64,000 nt of DNA from positions 930,001 through 994,000 of the forward strand of contig NZ_CP058627.1 of assembly GCF_013403565.1 (NCBI RefSeq), given 5' to 3'. This document shows, in pieces, positions 48,461 to 57,186 of this stretch. The first letter of the stretch is position 1. Every line of letters begins with the position of its first letter. The notes under the pieces were generated by a model. It was not told the DNA's origin, did no database searches, and worked only from the letters and a program-made list of their open reading frames with translations. This DNA comes from Chitinibacter bivalviorum. Lineage in GTDB: Bacteria > Pseudomonadota > Gammaproteobacteria > Burkholderiales > Chitinibacteraceae. Position numbers and translations under genes: made by a program.

Positions 48461-49100
48461 TGGTAGCGGCATGACCTCTGCTCGTACACGCGCTAGGCTG
48501 GTAGAGCGGCTGCGGGGCCAAGGGATCCAAAATGAATTAGTGCTGCAGATTATGGGGCAAATTCCACGGCATGAGTTTATCGATGAGGCGCTATCGCACA
48601 AGGCCTATGACGATACATCGCTACCAATCGGATTTGGGCAGACTATTTCGCAGCCTTATATTGTTGCCCGCATGAGTGAGCTTGCTGCAACGGTACCAGA
48701 GCGCAAGCAGGTATTGGAAATCGGTACTGGCTGTGGTTACCAGACAGCCATCTTGGCCAAGTTATTCAAAACAGTACATACCATCGAGCGAATTGGGGGC
48801 TTGGTGCGCAACACACGAGACAGGCTCAGTCGCTTGGGCGTTCATAACGCAAGGCTGCGGCATGCTGATGGCAGTCTAGGCCTGCCAGATTTAGCGCCAT
48901 TTGATGCGATCTTAATTACAGCAGCGGCGCCCATCGTACCCGAGAATTTGATTAATCAGCTCTCTGATGGCGGCCGATTGATCTTTCCTGTTGGCTCGCA
49001 AAATCAAGAGCTGAGAATGATTGAGCGGCAAGGTGAATCCTATTTCGAAACCCGCCTTGAAAAAGTTAATTTTGTCCCGCTCTTAACGGGTGTCTTGTAA
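48450..49100 (+). CDS. pcm: Protein-L-isoaspartate O-methyltransferase
   Basis: 216 residues; methylates L-isoaspartyl residues in damaged proteins for repair, using SAM. The SAM site [15 protein letters not shown] and the [11 protein letters not shown] segment are clear. The ATG at 48450 has GGAG at good spacing and overlaps the surE stop by 11 bp; an ATG at 48471 is the alternative. Between surE and nlpD as in many proteobacteria. Confidence 0.94.
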   Translation: MLSSGSGMTSARTRARLVERLRGQGIQNELVLQIMGQIPRHEFIDEALSHKAYDDTSLPIGFGQTISQPYIVARMSELAATVPERKQVLEIGTGCGYQTAILAKLFKTVHTIERIGGLVRNTRDRLSRLGVHNARLRHADGSLGLPDLAPFDAILITAAAPIVPENLINQLSDGGRLIFPVGSQNQELRMIERQGESYFETRLEKVNFVPLLTGVL

Positions 49101-49280
49101 TTAAATGTGCGACAACTTGTCGCGCAATCAGGCAAGTCCTATTAATTCCCTCAAATTACACCGCTGGCGCGTGTAAACTGACGCCGCTTGCCCAGTTTTT
49201 TTTGCCTCTGGGATACACGTTTTAGGGTATCCAGTTAAATTTCTGATCCATTTATACTTGTCTGCAATAGGAGAGTTCGC

Positions 49281-50267
49281 GTGCGCGCTTATCGTTTGTT
49301 ACTCATCGCCTCAGCCAGTTTAGTTGCGGCTTGTGCCGGTACGCGCAATGCCCCTGCTCCCATTGTTGATGGTACTCAATTAGCACAAGCCGCTACGCCT
49401 CAGCCTGCGCCTCTAGCTACGCCAACGCCCTCGATCGCTGCCAGTACGACGGGCTCCTATATGGTTAAAAAGGGCGATACTTTATATCGGATTGCAGCAG
49501 AAAATCATGTGGCAGCACGCGATCTTATGGCCTGGAATAACTTACAAGATACCAACATTAAAATCGGCCAAGTTTTGCTGCTGGCGCCGCCACTTGGCGC
49601 CAACGGGGTAACAGTAACCCCACTTTCAGATGGTGTGGCAAAAGGTCAGAGCACTGTAAATCCTTCTGTTGAAACGAAAAATACGCCCAAGGCAGTCAAA
49701 GAAGGGTACAGTCAACAATCTGCATCCAGTATTGCATTGGCAGCCGAAGGGCAAAAAGTTGCGACAAAACAACAGTCGATCGCAAGCCGGGCGACAGCAT
49801 TAGAAACTAGGCCAGTTGCCACTACAGCATCTTCCATATCAACAGCAAACCCCAATAAAACAGCAACTCCAGTGGCATCATCGCCGGCGTCAGTCAATAC
49901 CAATTCGGCAGAATTTGGTATGCCAACTAGTGGAAAAGTAATTCGCTCCTTCAGCGAGGCGAGCAAAGGAATTGATATTGCAGGCAAACTTGGGCAATCT
50001 ATTGTTGCGTCAGCACAAGGAAAGGTAGTTTACGCCGGTGCTGGGCTACGAGGGTACGGCAAGATGGTGATATTGCAACATAACAATGGCTATCTCACCG
50101 CCTATGCGCATAACGATAAATTGTTAGTCAAAGAGGGGGATGTCGTTAAAAAAGGTGAAAAAATTGCAGAGATGGGCAATAGCGACGCGGATCAAGTAAA
50201 ACTCCACTTTGAAATCCGCAAAGGCGGCAAGCCAATCGACCCAAGCAAATTCATCGCGACAGAATAG
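49281..50267 (+). CDS. nlpD: NlpD, LysM and degenerate LytM lipoprotein, amidase activator
   Basis: 328 residues, GTG start with AGGAG. Lipoprotein signal (LLLIASASLVAAC) with Cys at about residue 18, a LysM domain (YMVKKGDTLYRIAAENH), a long Ser/Thr/Ala-rich linker, and a C-terminal LytM/M23 domain. The zinc His of HxGxD-type enzymes is replaced (SKGIDIAG), as in E. coli NlpD, while AYAHND and LHFEIRKGGK remain. It is thus expected to activate amidase AmiC in daughter-cell separation rather than cut peptidoglycan. Linker region is low complexity. rpoS promoters often lie inside nlpD. Confidence 0.93.
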   Translation: MRAYRLLLIASASLVAACAGTRNAPAPIVDGTQLAQAATPQPAPLATPTPSIAASTTGSYMVKKGDTLYRIAAENHVAARDLMAWNNLQDTNIKIGQVLLLAPPLGANGVTVTPLSDGVAKGQSTVNPSVETKNTPKAVKEGYSQQSASSIALAAEGQKVATKQQSIASRATALETRPVATTASSISTANPNKTATPVASSPASVNTNSAEFGMPTSGKVIRSFSEASKGIDIAGKLGQSIVASAQGKVVYAGAGLRGYGKMVILQHNNGYLTAYAHNDKLLVKEGDVVKKGEKIAEMGNSDADQVKLHFEIRKGGKPIDPSKFIATE

Positions 50268-50270
50268 ACT

Positions 50271-51242
50271 ATGAGCGAACAAATAGAAATTCTTGAACAA
50301 GACCTCATTGCTGATGACGTAGAAGATCTCGATGCTGAAGCAGCCCTCGAAGATGAAGCCGAGGACGTCGATGCGGAAGCCAAAGAAGATCCGGAGCGAT
50401 ATGTCAGCGAAAGTACTGGTGACGTAACCCAAATTTATTTAAATGAAATTGGTCAGTGTAAATTGCTGACTCCCGATGAAGAACGAGCATTATCTCGTCG
50501 CGTAGTGCAGGGCGACTTTGCGGCACGTCAAAAAATGATTGAGCACAACCTTCGACTGGTTGTGAACATTGCAAAGCATTACATCAATCGCGGTATGACG
50601 CTGCTTGATCTGATTGAAGAAGGCAATATCGGTCTGATGCATGCACTAGAAAAGTTTGACCCTGAGCGTGGATTTCGCTTCTCAACCTATGCTACTTGGT
50701 GGATTCGCCAGAGCATTGAGCGCTCGATCATGAATCAATCTCGCACTATTCGCCTACCTGTGCATGTCATCAAAGAGCTTAATGTGTATCTACGTGCTCA
50801 GCGCCATTTAGAGGCGTCTCTGGGCCATGACCCTAGCGTTGAGGATATTGCACATCTGGTTGGTAAAGATGTCGAGGATGTCCGCCGCGTTATGGGGCTG
50901 AATGAGCGCGTTGCCTCCTTAGATGCGCCGCTCGATATAGATCCAATGCTCACCATTGGCGAGTCTATTCCTGATGACCAACATGATGGCCCTGAAGCCA
51001 TTTTGCAAAATGCTGAAGTTGAACGCTACGTGCGTGAATGGATGAAGCAGCTAAATGAAAAGCAGCGCATGGTTATTGAGCGCCGCTATGGCTTAAATGG
51101 CTACGAGATCTGTACGCTGGAAGATTTGGCTGCGAATTTGAGCTTGACCCGCGAGCGCGTGCGCCAAATCCAGATCGAAGCCTTAGATCAACTGCGGCGC
51201 ATTCTGCGTCGCTATGGCGTTTCCAGAGACGTGGTTTTATAA
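50271..51242 (+). CDS. rpoS: RNA polymerase sigma factor RpoS
   Basis: 323 residues; master regulator of the general stress and stationary-phase response. Sigma region 1.2 at VTQIYLNEIGQCKLLTPDEE, region 2 at NLRLVVNIAKHYINRGMTLLDLIEEGNIGLMHALEKFDPERGFRFSTYATWWIRQSIERS (spans about 90-150), region 3 and region 4 with the helix-turn-helix LTRERVRQIQIEALDQLRRIL. Very acidic N-terminal 50 residues. 3 bp after nlpD. Ends at a strong terminator. Confidence 0.96.
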   Translation: MSEQIEILEQDLIADDVEDLDAEAALEDEAEDVDAEAKEDPERYVSESTGDVTQIYLNEIGQCKLLTPDEERALSRRVVQGDFAARQKMIEHNLRLVVNIAKHYINRGMTLLDLIEEGNIGLMHALEKFDPERGFRFSTYATWWIRQSIERSIMNQSRTIRLPVHVIKELNVYLRAQRHLEASLGHDPSVEDIAHLVGKDVEDVRRVMGLNERVASLDAPLDIDPMLTIGESIPDDQHDGPEAILQNAEVERYVREWMKQLNEKQRMVIERRYGLNGYEICTLEDLAANLSLTRERVRQIQIEALDQLRRILRRYGVSRDVVL

Positions 51243-51257
51243 CCCAGACGACAACGT

Positions 51258-51286
51258 AAAAAAGCCAGTCGATGACTGGCTTTTTT
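51258..51286 (+). terminator. Terminator of rpoS
   Basis: AAAAAAGCCAGTC-gat-GACTGGCTTTTTT, perfect arms. Confidence 0.92.
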
Positions 51287-51288
51287 GT

Positions 51289-51337
51289 GGGTATTGCTCG
51301 AATGATTTGACACTTAAATGGTTTCGAGCGGATACCC
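51289..51337. repeat. Inverted-repeat element with GGGTAT...ATACCC ends
   Basis: GGGTAT (51289-51294) pairs with ATACCC (51332-51337); next, GCTCGAA (51296-51302) pairs with TTCGAGC (51323-51329), with only 1-2 unpaired bases between and a 20-nt loop. Placed between the convergent rpoS and dapD genes, directly after the rpoS terminator. Confidence 0.5.
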
Positions 51338-51342
51338 CGAAC

Positions 51343-52164
51343 TTAGATGCCGCGCAGCAATTCGTTAATGCCCACTTTCGAACGGGTTTTGGCGTCAACT
51401 TTTTTCACGATCACTGCACAATACAGGCTGTATTTGCCATCTGCCGATGGCAAATTACCAGAAACAACGACTGAACCTGCCGGGATGCGGCCATAAGTGA
51501 CTTCGCCTGTTTCGCGATCGTAAATACGGGTAGATTGGCCGATATAAACACCCATCGAAATTACCGAACCTTCCTCAACGATGACGCCTTCAACCACTTC
51601 AGAGCGGGCGCCGATAAAGCAATTGTCTTCAATAATTGTTGGGCCTGCTTGCAGCGGCTCAAGTACGCCGCCGATGCCAACACCACCAGACAAGTGAACA
51701 TTTTTACCAATTTGGGCGCAAGAACCGACGGTTGCCCAAGTATCAACCATGGTGCCTTCGTCCACGAAAGCGCCAATATTGACGTACGATGGCATTAGTA
51801 CGACGTTTTTGCCGATGTAAGAGCCTTTGCGAGCAATTGCATTGGGTACAACGCGGAAACCGCCGGCACGGAAATCAGCTTCGGTGTAGTCGCCAAATTT
51901 ACTTGGCACTTTATCAAAGAAGTTCGTGCAGCCACCATCCATAACAACGTTGTCATTGATACGGAAAGACAGCAATACCGCCTTTTTGATCCACTGATTG
52001 GTCACCCAGTCGCCATTTGTTTTTTCAGCAACGCGCAATTGGCCTTTATCCAGCGCATTAATAACTTCGTTCACAGCGTCACGCAACTCTGCTGAAACAT
52101 TGCTCGGCGTGATGTCCGCACGGTTTTCAAATGCGGTTTCGATAATTGATTGCAAATTACTCAT
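51343..52164 (-). CDS. dapD: Tetrahydrodipicolinate N-succinyltransferase DapD
   Basis: 273 residues; makes N-succinyl-amino-ketopimelate in the lysine and meso-diaminopimelate pathway. Left-handed beta-helix hexapeptide repeats ([55 protein letters not shown]) and the family N-terminus are present. AGGAG precedes the ATG. Followed upstream on the same strand by dapC, which does the next step. Confidence 0.96.
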   Translation of the reverse strand: MSNLQSIIETAFENRADITPSNVSAELRDAVNEVINALDKGQLRVAEKTNGDWVTNQWIKKAVLLSFRINDNVVMDGGCTNFFDKVPSKFGDYTEADFRAGGFRVVPNAIARKGSYIGKNVVLMPSYVNIGAFVDEGTMVDTWATVGSCAQIGKNVHLSGGVGIGGVLEPLQAGPTIIEDNCFIGARSEVVEGVIVEEGSVISMGVYIGQSTRIYDRETGEVTYGRIPAGSVVVSGNLPSADGKYSLYCAVIVKKVDAKTRSKVGINELLRGI

Positions 52165-52195
52165 AATGACTCCTAAAGAAAACTAAGGCCCAAAA

Positions 52196-53383
52196 TTACA
52201 GGGTTTTGCAGAAACGAACAATGCGTTCTGCGGCGATAATGCATTCATTGAGTGGCGCCACCAAGGCGATGCGCACATATCCTTTGCCAGGATTTACGCC
52301 GTGCGCTTCACGTGCCAAGTATGAGCCCGGCAAAACGGTGACGTGTTCTTGAGTGAATAGGCGACGGGCAAACTCTTCATCATCGATGGGGGTCTTTGCC
52401 CATAGGTAAAAGGCAGCATCGGGTAGAGTAACCTCAAGTACACTGGCCAATTGATTTGTCACTGCTTTAAATTTTGCGGTGTACTGTTCACGATTTTCAA
52501 TGACATGGCTTTCATCACGCCAAGCCGCCGCGCTCGCAGCCATGACCATCGGACTCATAGCGCAACCATGATAGGTCCGATACAGTAAAAATTTCGCCAT
52601 AATTGCGGCGTCACCAGCCACAAAGCCAGATCGCATGCCCGGTACATTGGATCGTTTTGATAGCGAAGAGAACATGACTAGACGGGTGTAATCGCGCCCT
52701 AGTTTTGCTGCCGCCTCAAGGCCACCTAAAGGCTTTTCCTCGCCAAAATAGATTTCGGAGTAGCACTCATCTGAGGCGATTACGAACCCATATCGGTCAG
52801 ACAAAGCAAACAGCCGTTCCCAATCCGCTAGGGAAGCTACTGCGCCCGTTGGATTGCCAGGTGAGCAGACAAAAACCAACTGGGTGCGCGCCCAAACTTC
52901 TTCGGGGACGCTATCCCAATCGGGTTGAAAACGGTTTTCTGCTAAACAATTTACAAACCACGGCTCGGCTCCTGCCAAAAGCGCAGCACCTTCATAAATT
53001 TGGTAAAACGGATTTGGCGAGAGTACCGTGGGGCGCTCTGCGCTGGGGTCGATAACCGCTTGGGCAAATGCAAATAGTGCCTCGCGACTTCCATTGACCG
53101 GCAGCACTTCTGTAGTCGCATCGGGTGGCGCTATATTGTAACGACGTGCAATCCAGTCGCTAATGCTTTGTCGGAGATCTTCAGAGCCTAGTGTGGCGGG
53201 GTAGCTCGATAATCCAGCCAGATTGGCCATCAATGCATCTTTAACAAGCTGCGGTGCAGGATGTTTAGGCTCACCAATTGATAGATTGATGTGGTCTAGT
53301 GCCGAGTTGGGAGTTAGGTCACTAAATAACTGACGCAACTTCTGAAATGGGTAGGGGTGGAGAAGATCTAAGCGTGGCGACAT
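52196..53383 (-). CDS. dapC: N-succinyldiaminopimelate aminotransferase DapC
   Basis: 395 residues; PLP-dependent transamination following DapD. Class I aminotransferase fold with SLSKRSNVPGMRSGF holding the PLP Lys, YAHR-like SPNPFYQIYEGAAL and CSPGNPTGA. Close to DapC-type proteins (LHPYPFQKLRQL...). Pairs with dapD 31 bp downstream, so the two steps are in one unit on the minus strand. Confidence 0.9.
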   Translation of the reverse strand: MSPRLDLLHPYPFQKLRQLFSDLTPNSALDHINLSIGEPKHPAPQLVKDALMANLAGLSSYPATLGSEDLRQSISDWIARRYNIAPPDATTEVLPVNGSREALFAFAQAVIDPSAERPTVLSPNPFYQIYEGAALLAGAEPWFVNCLAENRFQPDWDSVPEEVWARTQLVFVCSPGNPTGAVASLADWERLFALSDRYGFVIASDECYSEIYFGEEKPLGGLEAAAKLGRDYTRLVMFSSLSKRSNVPGMRSGFVAGDAAIMAKFLLYRTYHGCAMSPMVMAASAAAWRDESHVIENREQYTAKFKAVTNQLASVLEVTLPDAAFYLWAKTPIDDEEFARRLFTQEHVTVLPGSYLAREAHGVNPGKGYVRIALVAPLNECIIAAERIVRFCKTL

Positions 53384-53514
53384 GACACGTTCTAATTGGG
53401 GAAAACGGCAATTATAGCCTATGGTTCAGCTTATTGCGCTGCATGCCCGAGGAAAAATAGGCGCATGAGTGTGCGCTACGTTATCAAACTTGGCGGTTTT
53501 ATCTTGCCGCCAGA

Positions 53515-54042
53515 TCATTCCTTGAGTAATCCAGCAAAGTGCTGCATAAATTTTTGCACTTTAGGGCCGACGACGGCCATGCAGTACGGCTGAGATGGGT
53601 GCTGGTTGTAGTAATCGTGATGCTCAAGCTCTGCCGGCCAGAAGGTATCAGCGGCGCATAATTCAGTGACGATTGGCATTGGCCAGGCCAAAGATACTTT
53701 CTCAAGTATTGCTAAACTAGCTAGGCGCTGATTTTCATTGTGATAAAAAATCGCAGAGCGGTATTGCGACCCAACATCGTTGCCTTGTCGGTTTCGCGTG
53801 GTTGGATTATGGATGTCGAAAAAAACTTCCAACAACCCCTCGAACGAAATGATTGAGGTGTCATATTCGATTTGTACTGCCTCAGCGTGCCCGGTATTGC
53901 CATCACAGACTTGACGATACTGAGGGTGTCTGATGTGCCCGCCTATATAGCCAGAGGTCACCTTTTTTACGCCACGTACGCGCTGAAAAATAGCCTCAAG
54001 ACACCAAAAACACCCGCCAGCCAATGTAGCTATCTCGGTCAT
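53515..54042 (-). CDS. msrA: Peptide-methionine (S)-S-oxide reductase MsrA
   Basis: 175 residues from the ATG at 54042; AAAGGA sits 5 bases upstream, and the ATG at 54048 lies on the site itself. Catalytic GCFWCLEAIF motif, followed by GYIGGHIRHPQYRQVC and the C-terminal domain. It repairs oxidised methionine with thioredoxin. It starts 9 bp after the queF stop. Confidence 0.94.
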   Translation of the reverse strand: MTEIATLAGGCFWCLEAIFQRVRGVKKVTSGYIGGHIRHPQYRQVCDGNTGHAEAVQIEYDTSIISFEGLLEVFFDIHNPTTRNRQGNDVGSQYRSAIFYHNENQRLASLAILEKVSLAWPMPIVTELCAADTFWPAELEHHDYYNQHPSQPYCMAVVGPKVQKFMQHFAGLLKE

Positions 54043-54051
54043 ATGCATCCT

Positions 54052-54879
54052 TTATTGGCGTGCGCCACGCAAATTGCTTGGAAAATCGGCATTGAAATTG
54101 CTGCGAAATGGGTTGATGTCCAATCCACCGCGACGAGTGTAGCGAGCGTAAACCGCCAGTTTCATTGGTTGGCATGCTCGCATTAAGTCAACAAAAATAC
54201 GCTCTACGCATTGCTCGTGAAACTCATTGTGATTGCGAAAAGAAATCAGATAACGTAAGAGACTTTCCCGATTAATCGGTTTGCCAACATATTGAATTTG
54301 CACGCTGGCCCAGTCAGGTTGGCCTGTCACTAGGCAATTTGATTTCAGCAAATTTGAAGTGAGGGTTTCAGTTGTAGTGCCGTCGGACTCATCGCAATGC
54401 AATAATTGCGGCTGTGGGGAATATTCATCCACTTCTATATCTAAGTTGTCGATGCAAAACCCTTTTAGCTCTCCAAAACGCAGTTGCTCAAATTGATCCG
54501 GTAAATTCACTTTGACCTGCACCGATGCATTTACTGCGTGACCAATATCGCGCCGCAAAATATCTGTGAGTTGCTCTACGCTATCGAGCTTGGTTTGATT
54601 GAAGCTATTTAGGTAGAGCTTGAAAGACTTTGACTCGATAATGTTGTCGCTATCGGCTGGGATTTGAAAAGTCACCAGCGCAATTTGTGGTTTGCCACGA
54701 GCGTTGAGCCAAGAGACTTCGTAGGCATTCCAGATGTCCAAGCCCATAAATGGCAAAACCCCATCAATGCCGATCTCTTCGCGCTTGACTTGGCGGGGAA
54801 TGGGAAATAACAGGCTTGGATCATACTCAGTGATGTATGAAACGGTTTTTCCAAGTGGGGAAGCGGCTACATCTGACAC
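54052..54879 (-). CDS. queF: NADPH-dependent 7-cyano-7-deazaguanine reductase QueF
   Basis: 275 residues, the long two-domain (type II) form; reduces preQ0 to preQ1 in queuosine synthesis. The GTG start has AAAGG seven bases upstream. The catalytic Cys is in [19 protein letters not shown], and the second domain has the [22 protein letters not shown] block. No preQ1 riboswitch was found in its leader. Between lexA-like and msrA genes on the same strand. Confidence 0.94.
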   Translation of the reverse strand: MSDVAASPLGKTVSYITEYDPSLLFPIPRQVKREEIGIDGVLPFMGLDIWNAYEVSWLNARGKPQIALVTFQIPADSDNIIESKSFKLYLNSFNQTKLDSVEQLTDILRRDIGHAVNASVQVKVNLPDQFEQLRFGELKGFCIDNLDIEVDEYSPQPQLLHCDESDGTTTETLTSNLLKSNCLVTGQPDWASVQIQYVGKPINRESLLRYLISFRNHNEFHEQCVERIFVDLMRACQPMKLAVYARYTRRGGLDINPFRSNFNADFPSNLRGARQ

Positions 54880-54990
54880 GGGGTGACCTTTGGTGCTTAA
54901 TATTAGTTGATTAGATTTTACCGTCGAGGGCTTAATTTTGCTGCGGCTTTTTCCCTAATGACTTTGGGAATGACTCGATTAATAGCGTCG

Positions 54991-55578
54991 CTAGCGATAT
55001 TTGCGCATCAAACCAACCATCACGCCGTAGATTTCTAAGCTCTCGCTAGGGCGGATAATCGAAAAATCCGGATTGTGCGGGATCAAAAAATACCCCTGAT
55101 TGTCACGCCCCAACTCTTTTAGGGTGTACTCGCCATCAACGATTGCAACCACCAGGTCGCCGACGTGTGCCGCATGACGCTTCTCGACGACCGCGAGGTC
55201 ACCATCGTAAATTCCAGCATTCATCATGGAATCGCCACGCACTTTAATAATGATCGAGGTTGAAGGGCGTGGCATGAGATATTCATCGAGCGAAATAGAT
55301 TCGCTCATGGCGTCATTGGCCGCAGCTGGCATACCTGCGGGAACATTAAAGTCAGCCAATTCACGCTCAAAAAAGCGCTTGGTGGGCGCCAGGCGCTTAT
55401 CAGGCGTCATTTCAATATACCCTGCCAGGGTAAGTCGCTTTACGAGCGCAGATACCGCCGATTTTGAGGCCATACCCAGCAGTTCACCAATAACGGCGTA
55501 AGAAGGGATGCTGCGATAGTCGGTGTAGTAATCTTGCAGCTTGCCTAGATATTCATGGTCACGATTTGGGTTGGCCAT
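54991..55578 (-). CDS. LexA-like SOS repressor (S24 peptidase family)
   Basis: 195 residues. N-terminal winged helix (RSIPSYAVIGELLGMASKSAVSALVKRL) and C-terminal S24 domain with the catalytic Ser in VRGDSMMNAGIYDGD and Lys in EYTLKEL; the self-cleavage bond is likely the Ala-Gly in VPAGMP (about residue 80). It represses genes until RecA filaments trigger cleavage. Two GAAC-N4-GTTC palindromes lie upstream, so it is probably self-regulated. It differs from standard LexA at the recognition helix, so it may be a second LexA. Confidence 0.85.
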   Translation of the reverse strand: MANPNRDHEYLGKLQDYYTDYRSIPSYAVIGELLGMASKSAVSALVKRLTLAGYIEMTPDKRLAPTKRFFERELADFNVPAGMPAAANDAMSESISLDEYLMPRPSTSIIIKVRGDSMMNAGIYDGDLAVVEKRHAAHVGDLVVAIVDGEYTLKELGRDNQGYFLIPHNPDFSIIRPSESLEIYGVMVGLMRKYR

Positions 55579-55591
55579 GGTTAACCTCGTT

Positions 55592-55627
55592 GAACATTCG
55601 TTCTGTAAGCGTATTGAACGATCGTTC
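55592..55627. promoter_or_regulatory. Two LexA-type operators upstream of the lexA-like gene
   Basis: GAACATTCGTTC (55592-55603) and GAACGATCGTTC (55616-55627) share GAAC-N4-GTTC with 24 bp between centres, 14 bp before the start at 55578 and about 75 bp before dusC. They differ from the CTGT-N8-ACAG box of most beta- and gammaproteobacteria. Confidence 0.7.
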
Positions 55628-55699
55628 CCTTGTCAAGCAAAACGCAATGCTGATTCGCTGTCTGGTAAAATGCCTATTTGCTTGTATCTGGAAGCTGTC

Positions 55700-56644
55700 G
55701 TGAGAATTCTCTTGGCCCCTATGGAGGGGCTTCTTGATTGTGTTTTGCGGGACGTGATTACCCGCGCCGGTGGCATCGATTTATGCGTGACTGAATTCAT
55801 CCGCGTGAGTGGCACATTACTACCCAATCGCACCTTTGAACGGATCGCCCCCGAAATTCTCACCGATAGCAAAACGGCGACAGGTGTGCCAGTTCGCGTC
55901 CAGCTATTGGGTTCGGATGCTGTGTGCCTTGCAGAAAATGCCGCTCGCCTTGCAACGTTTAATCCGCACGGCATCGATCTCAATTTTGGCTGCCCCGCAA
56001 AAACGGTTAACCGTCATCGCGGCGGCGCGGTACTCCTCAAAGAGCCAGAGCTCATTTATCAAATTGTGAAAGCGGTTCGTGATGCGGTGCCGACTCATAT
56101 CCCCGTGACCGCAAAAATGCGCCTTGGTTACGAAGATACTTCGCCTGCCATTGCTTGTGCTCAAGCAATCGAAGCGGCAGGTGCTGCGGAGGTCGTGGTG
56201 CATGCGCGAACGAAAACCGATGGCTATAAGCCGCCTGCATACTGGGAATGGATTGCTCTGATTAAAGAGAATGTTAAGTTTAATGTCGTGGCCAATGGCG
56301 AAATTTGGACGGTCGAAGAATTTAATCGTTGCCGTGAAATTTCCAATTGCGACGATATTATGCTTGGACGCGGTATTGTTTCAAATCCTGGCTTGGCACT
56401 AGAGGCCAAAACGGGTCAGAAACTTTCATGGGAAGAGATGGCACCATTATTTGTGGTTTTCTGGCAGCAAGTAATGATTCATTGCTATCCAAAATATCAG
56501 GCGGGCAGGCTCAAACAATGGCTAAATTATTTGCGCCGTCATTACCCCGAGGCGGGTGAATTGTTCCAACAAATTCGTACTATAAACACTGCAGAAGAGA
56601 TCGAGGCCGGCTTCCCGACCTTGGTACTCGGGCATGAAAAATAA
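55700..56644 (+). CDS. dusC: tRNA-dihydrouridine synthase, DusC type
   Basis: 314 residues from the GTG at 55700 (VRILLAPMEGLLDC); GGAAG precedes it. FMN-dependent reduction of uridine in tRNA. Motifs LAPMEGLLD, GIDLNFGCPAKTVNRHRGGAVLL with the catalytic Cys, and AEVVVHARTKTDGY are typical Dus; the small N-terminus and RHYPEAGELFQQIR ending point to DusC. It shares an intergenic region with the lexA-like operators and may be controlled with it. Confidence 0.9.
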   Translation: MRILLAPMEGLLDCVLRDVITRAGGIDLCVTEFIRVSGTLLPNRTFERIAPEILTDSKTATGVPVRVQLLGSDAVCLAENAARLATFNPHGIDLNFGCPAKTVNRHRGGAVLLKEPELIYQIVKAVRDAVPTHIPVTAKMRLGYEDTSPAIACAQAIEAAGAAEVVVHARTKTDGYKPPAYWEWIALIKENVKFNVVANGEIWTVEEFNRCREISNCDDIMLGRGIVSNPGLALEAKTGQKLSWEEMAPLFVVFWQQVMIHCYPKYQAGRLKQWLNYLRRHYPEAGELFQQIRTINTAEEIEAGFPTLVLGHEK

Positions 56645-56680
56645 TGCGAATGGCTCGTTGATTAAATCTCATTAAAATCG

Positions 56681-56733
56681 GCAGGTATATCTACTGGCGC
56701 CTTGTTAAATAGCGATTGCATAGATATACCCGC
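56681..56733. repeat. Inverted repeat with GCAGGTATATCTA...TAGATATACCCGC arms
   Basis: 13-nt arms (56681-56693 and 56721-56733) match at 12 of 13 positions around a 27-nt loop. Between the convergent dusC and the 56736 gene; no T-run. Ends resemble the other GGGTAT elements. Confidence 0.5.
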
Positions 56734-56735
56734 CT

Positions 56736-56996
56736 TTAAGTTGGTAATGACGATAGGATTTGCTCCATGCCTTGTGCCTGTGTTAATCCACGCGATTCAC
56801 AATAGCGCTTAAATCGGCGATGCAAGCTGGCGTCGATTTCCACCGAAAGTGCTTTAGGTAGCCGCTGCTGGTGATCTTGCGTGGCGCGGGTAAGCTGTAA
56901 CGCACGCGAGCGGCGCTTACGTTCAGCCATCGTCATCGCCTTGCTGGCAAGCGCGGGGCGGCCGCGAGGGCGCTTTGCTGGCTCTTTATCACTCAT
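56736..56996 (-). CDS. Small basic RGRP-tail protein with ribbon-helix-helix-like end
   Basis: 86 residues. The N-terminal half is a basic RPRGRPALASKAMTMAERKRRSRAL tail (AT-hook-like RGRP), and the C-terminal half (LSVEIDASLHRRFKRYCESRG..) looks like a ribbon-helix-helix DNA-binding unit. No known name. The 58493 gene has the same basic motif (RGRPISGKALTAAQRKANERKRKG), so the two are relatives that flank rlmG. Related small DNA-binding proteins exist in plasmids and prophages; the role here is open. Confidence 0.6.
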   Translation of the reverse strand: MSDKEPAKRPRGRPALASKAMTMAERKRRSRALQLTRATQDHQQRLPKALSVEIDASLHRRFKRYCESRGLTQAQGMEQILSSLPT

Positions 56997-57126
56997 GTCG
57001 ATAATTACTCACAAAATTGCCGAGCTTTAGCTCGATGATGCTGCGCTGATTGATTGGTTACTTTAAATGATGATTTTCAAGTTCATCTAGTCATTGTCAG
57101 CGCGTGCTCGCGCCACAAGATGAATG

Positions 57127-57138
57127 GTGACTTGTCAC
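57127..57138. promoter_or_regulatory. Palindrome GTGAC-TT-GTCAC upstream of the 56996 gene
   Basis: Perfect 5-bp arms about 130 bp before the small basic gene. It is nearly the same as GTGATTGTCAC in front of the related gene at 58493. Confidence 0.4.
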
Positions 57139-57186
57139 AATTAAAGATTATCTCGCCATACAGTCAGCACTGCAAACCTTAATCCA

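Noticed and set aside
54880..54990. preQ1 riboswitch upstream of queF
   Set aside because: The region lacks the small C-rich pseudoknot pattern and A-rich tail of preQ1 switches; only a normal leader with AAAGG was seen.
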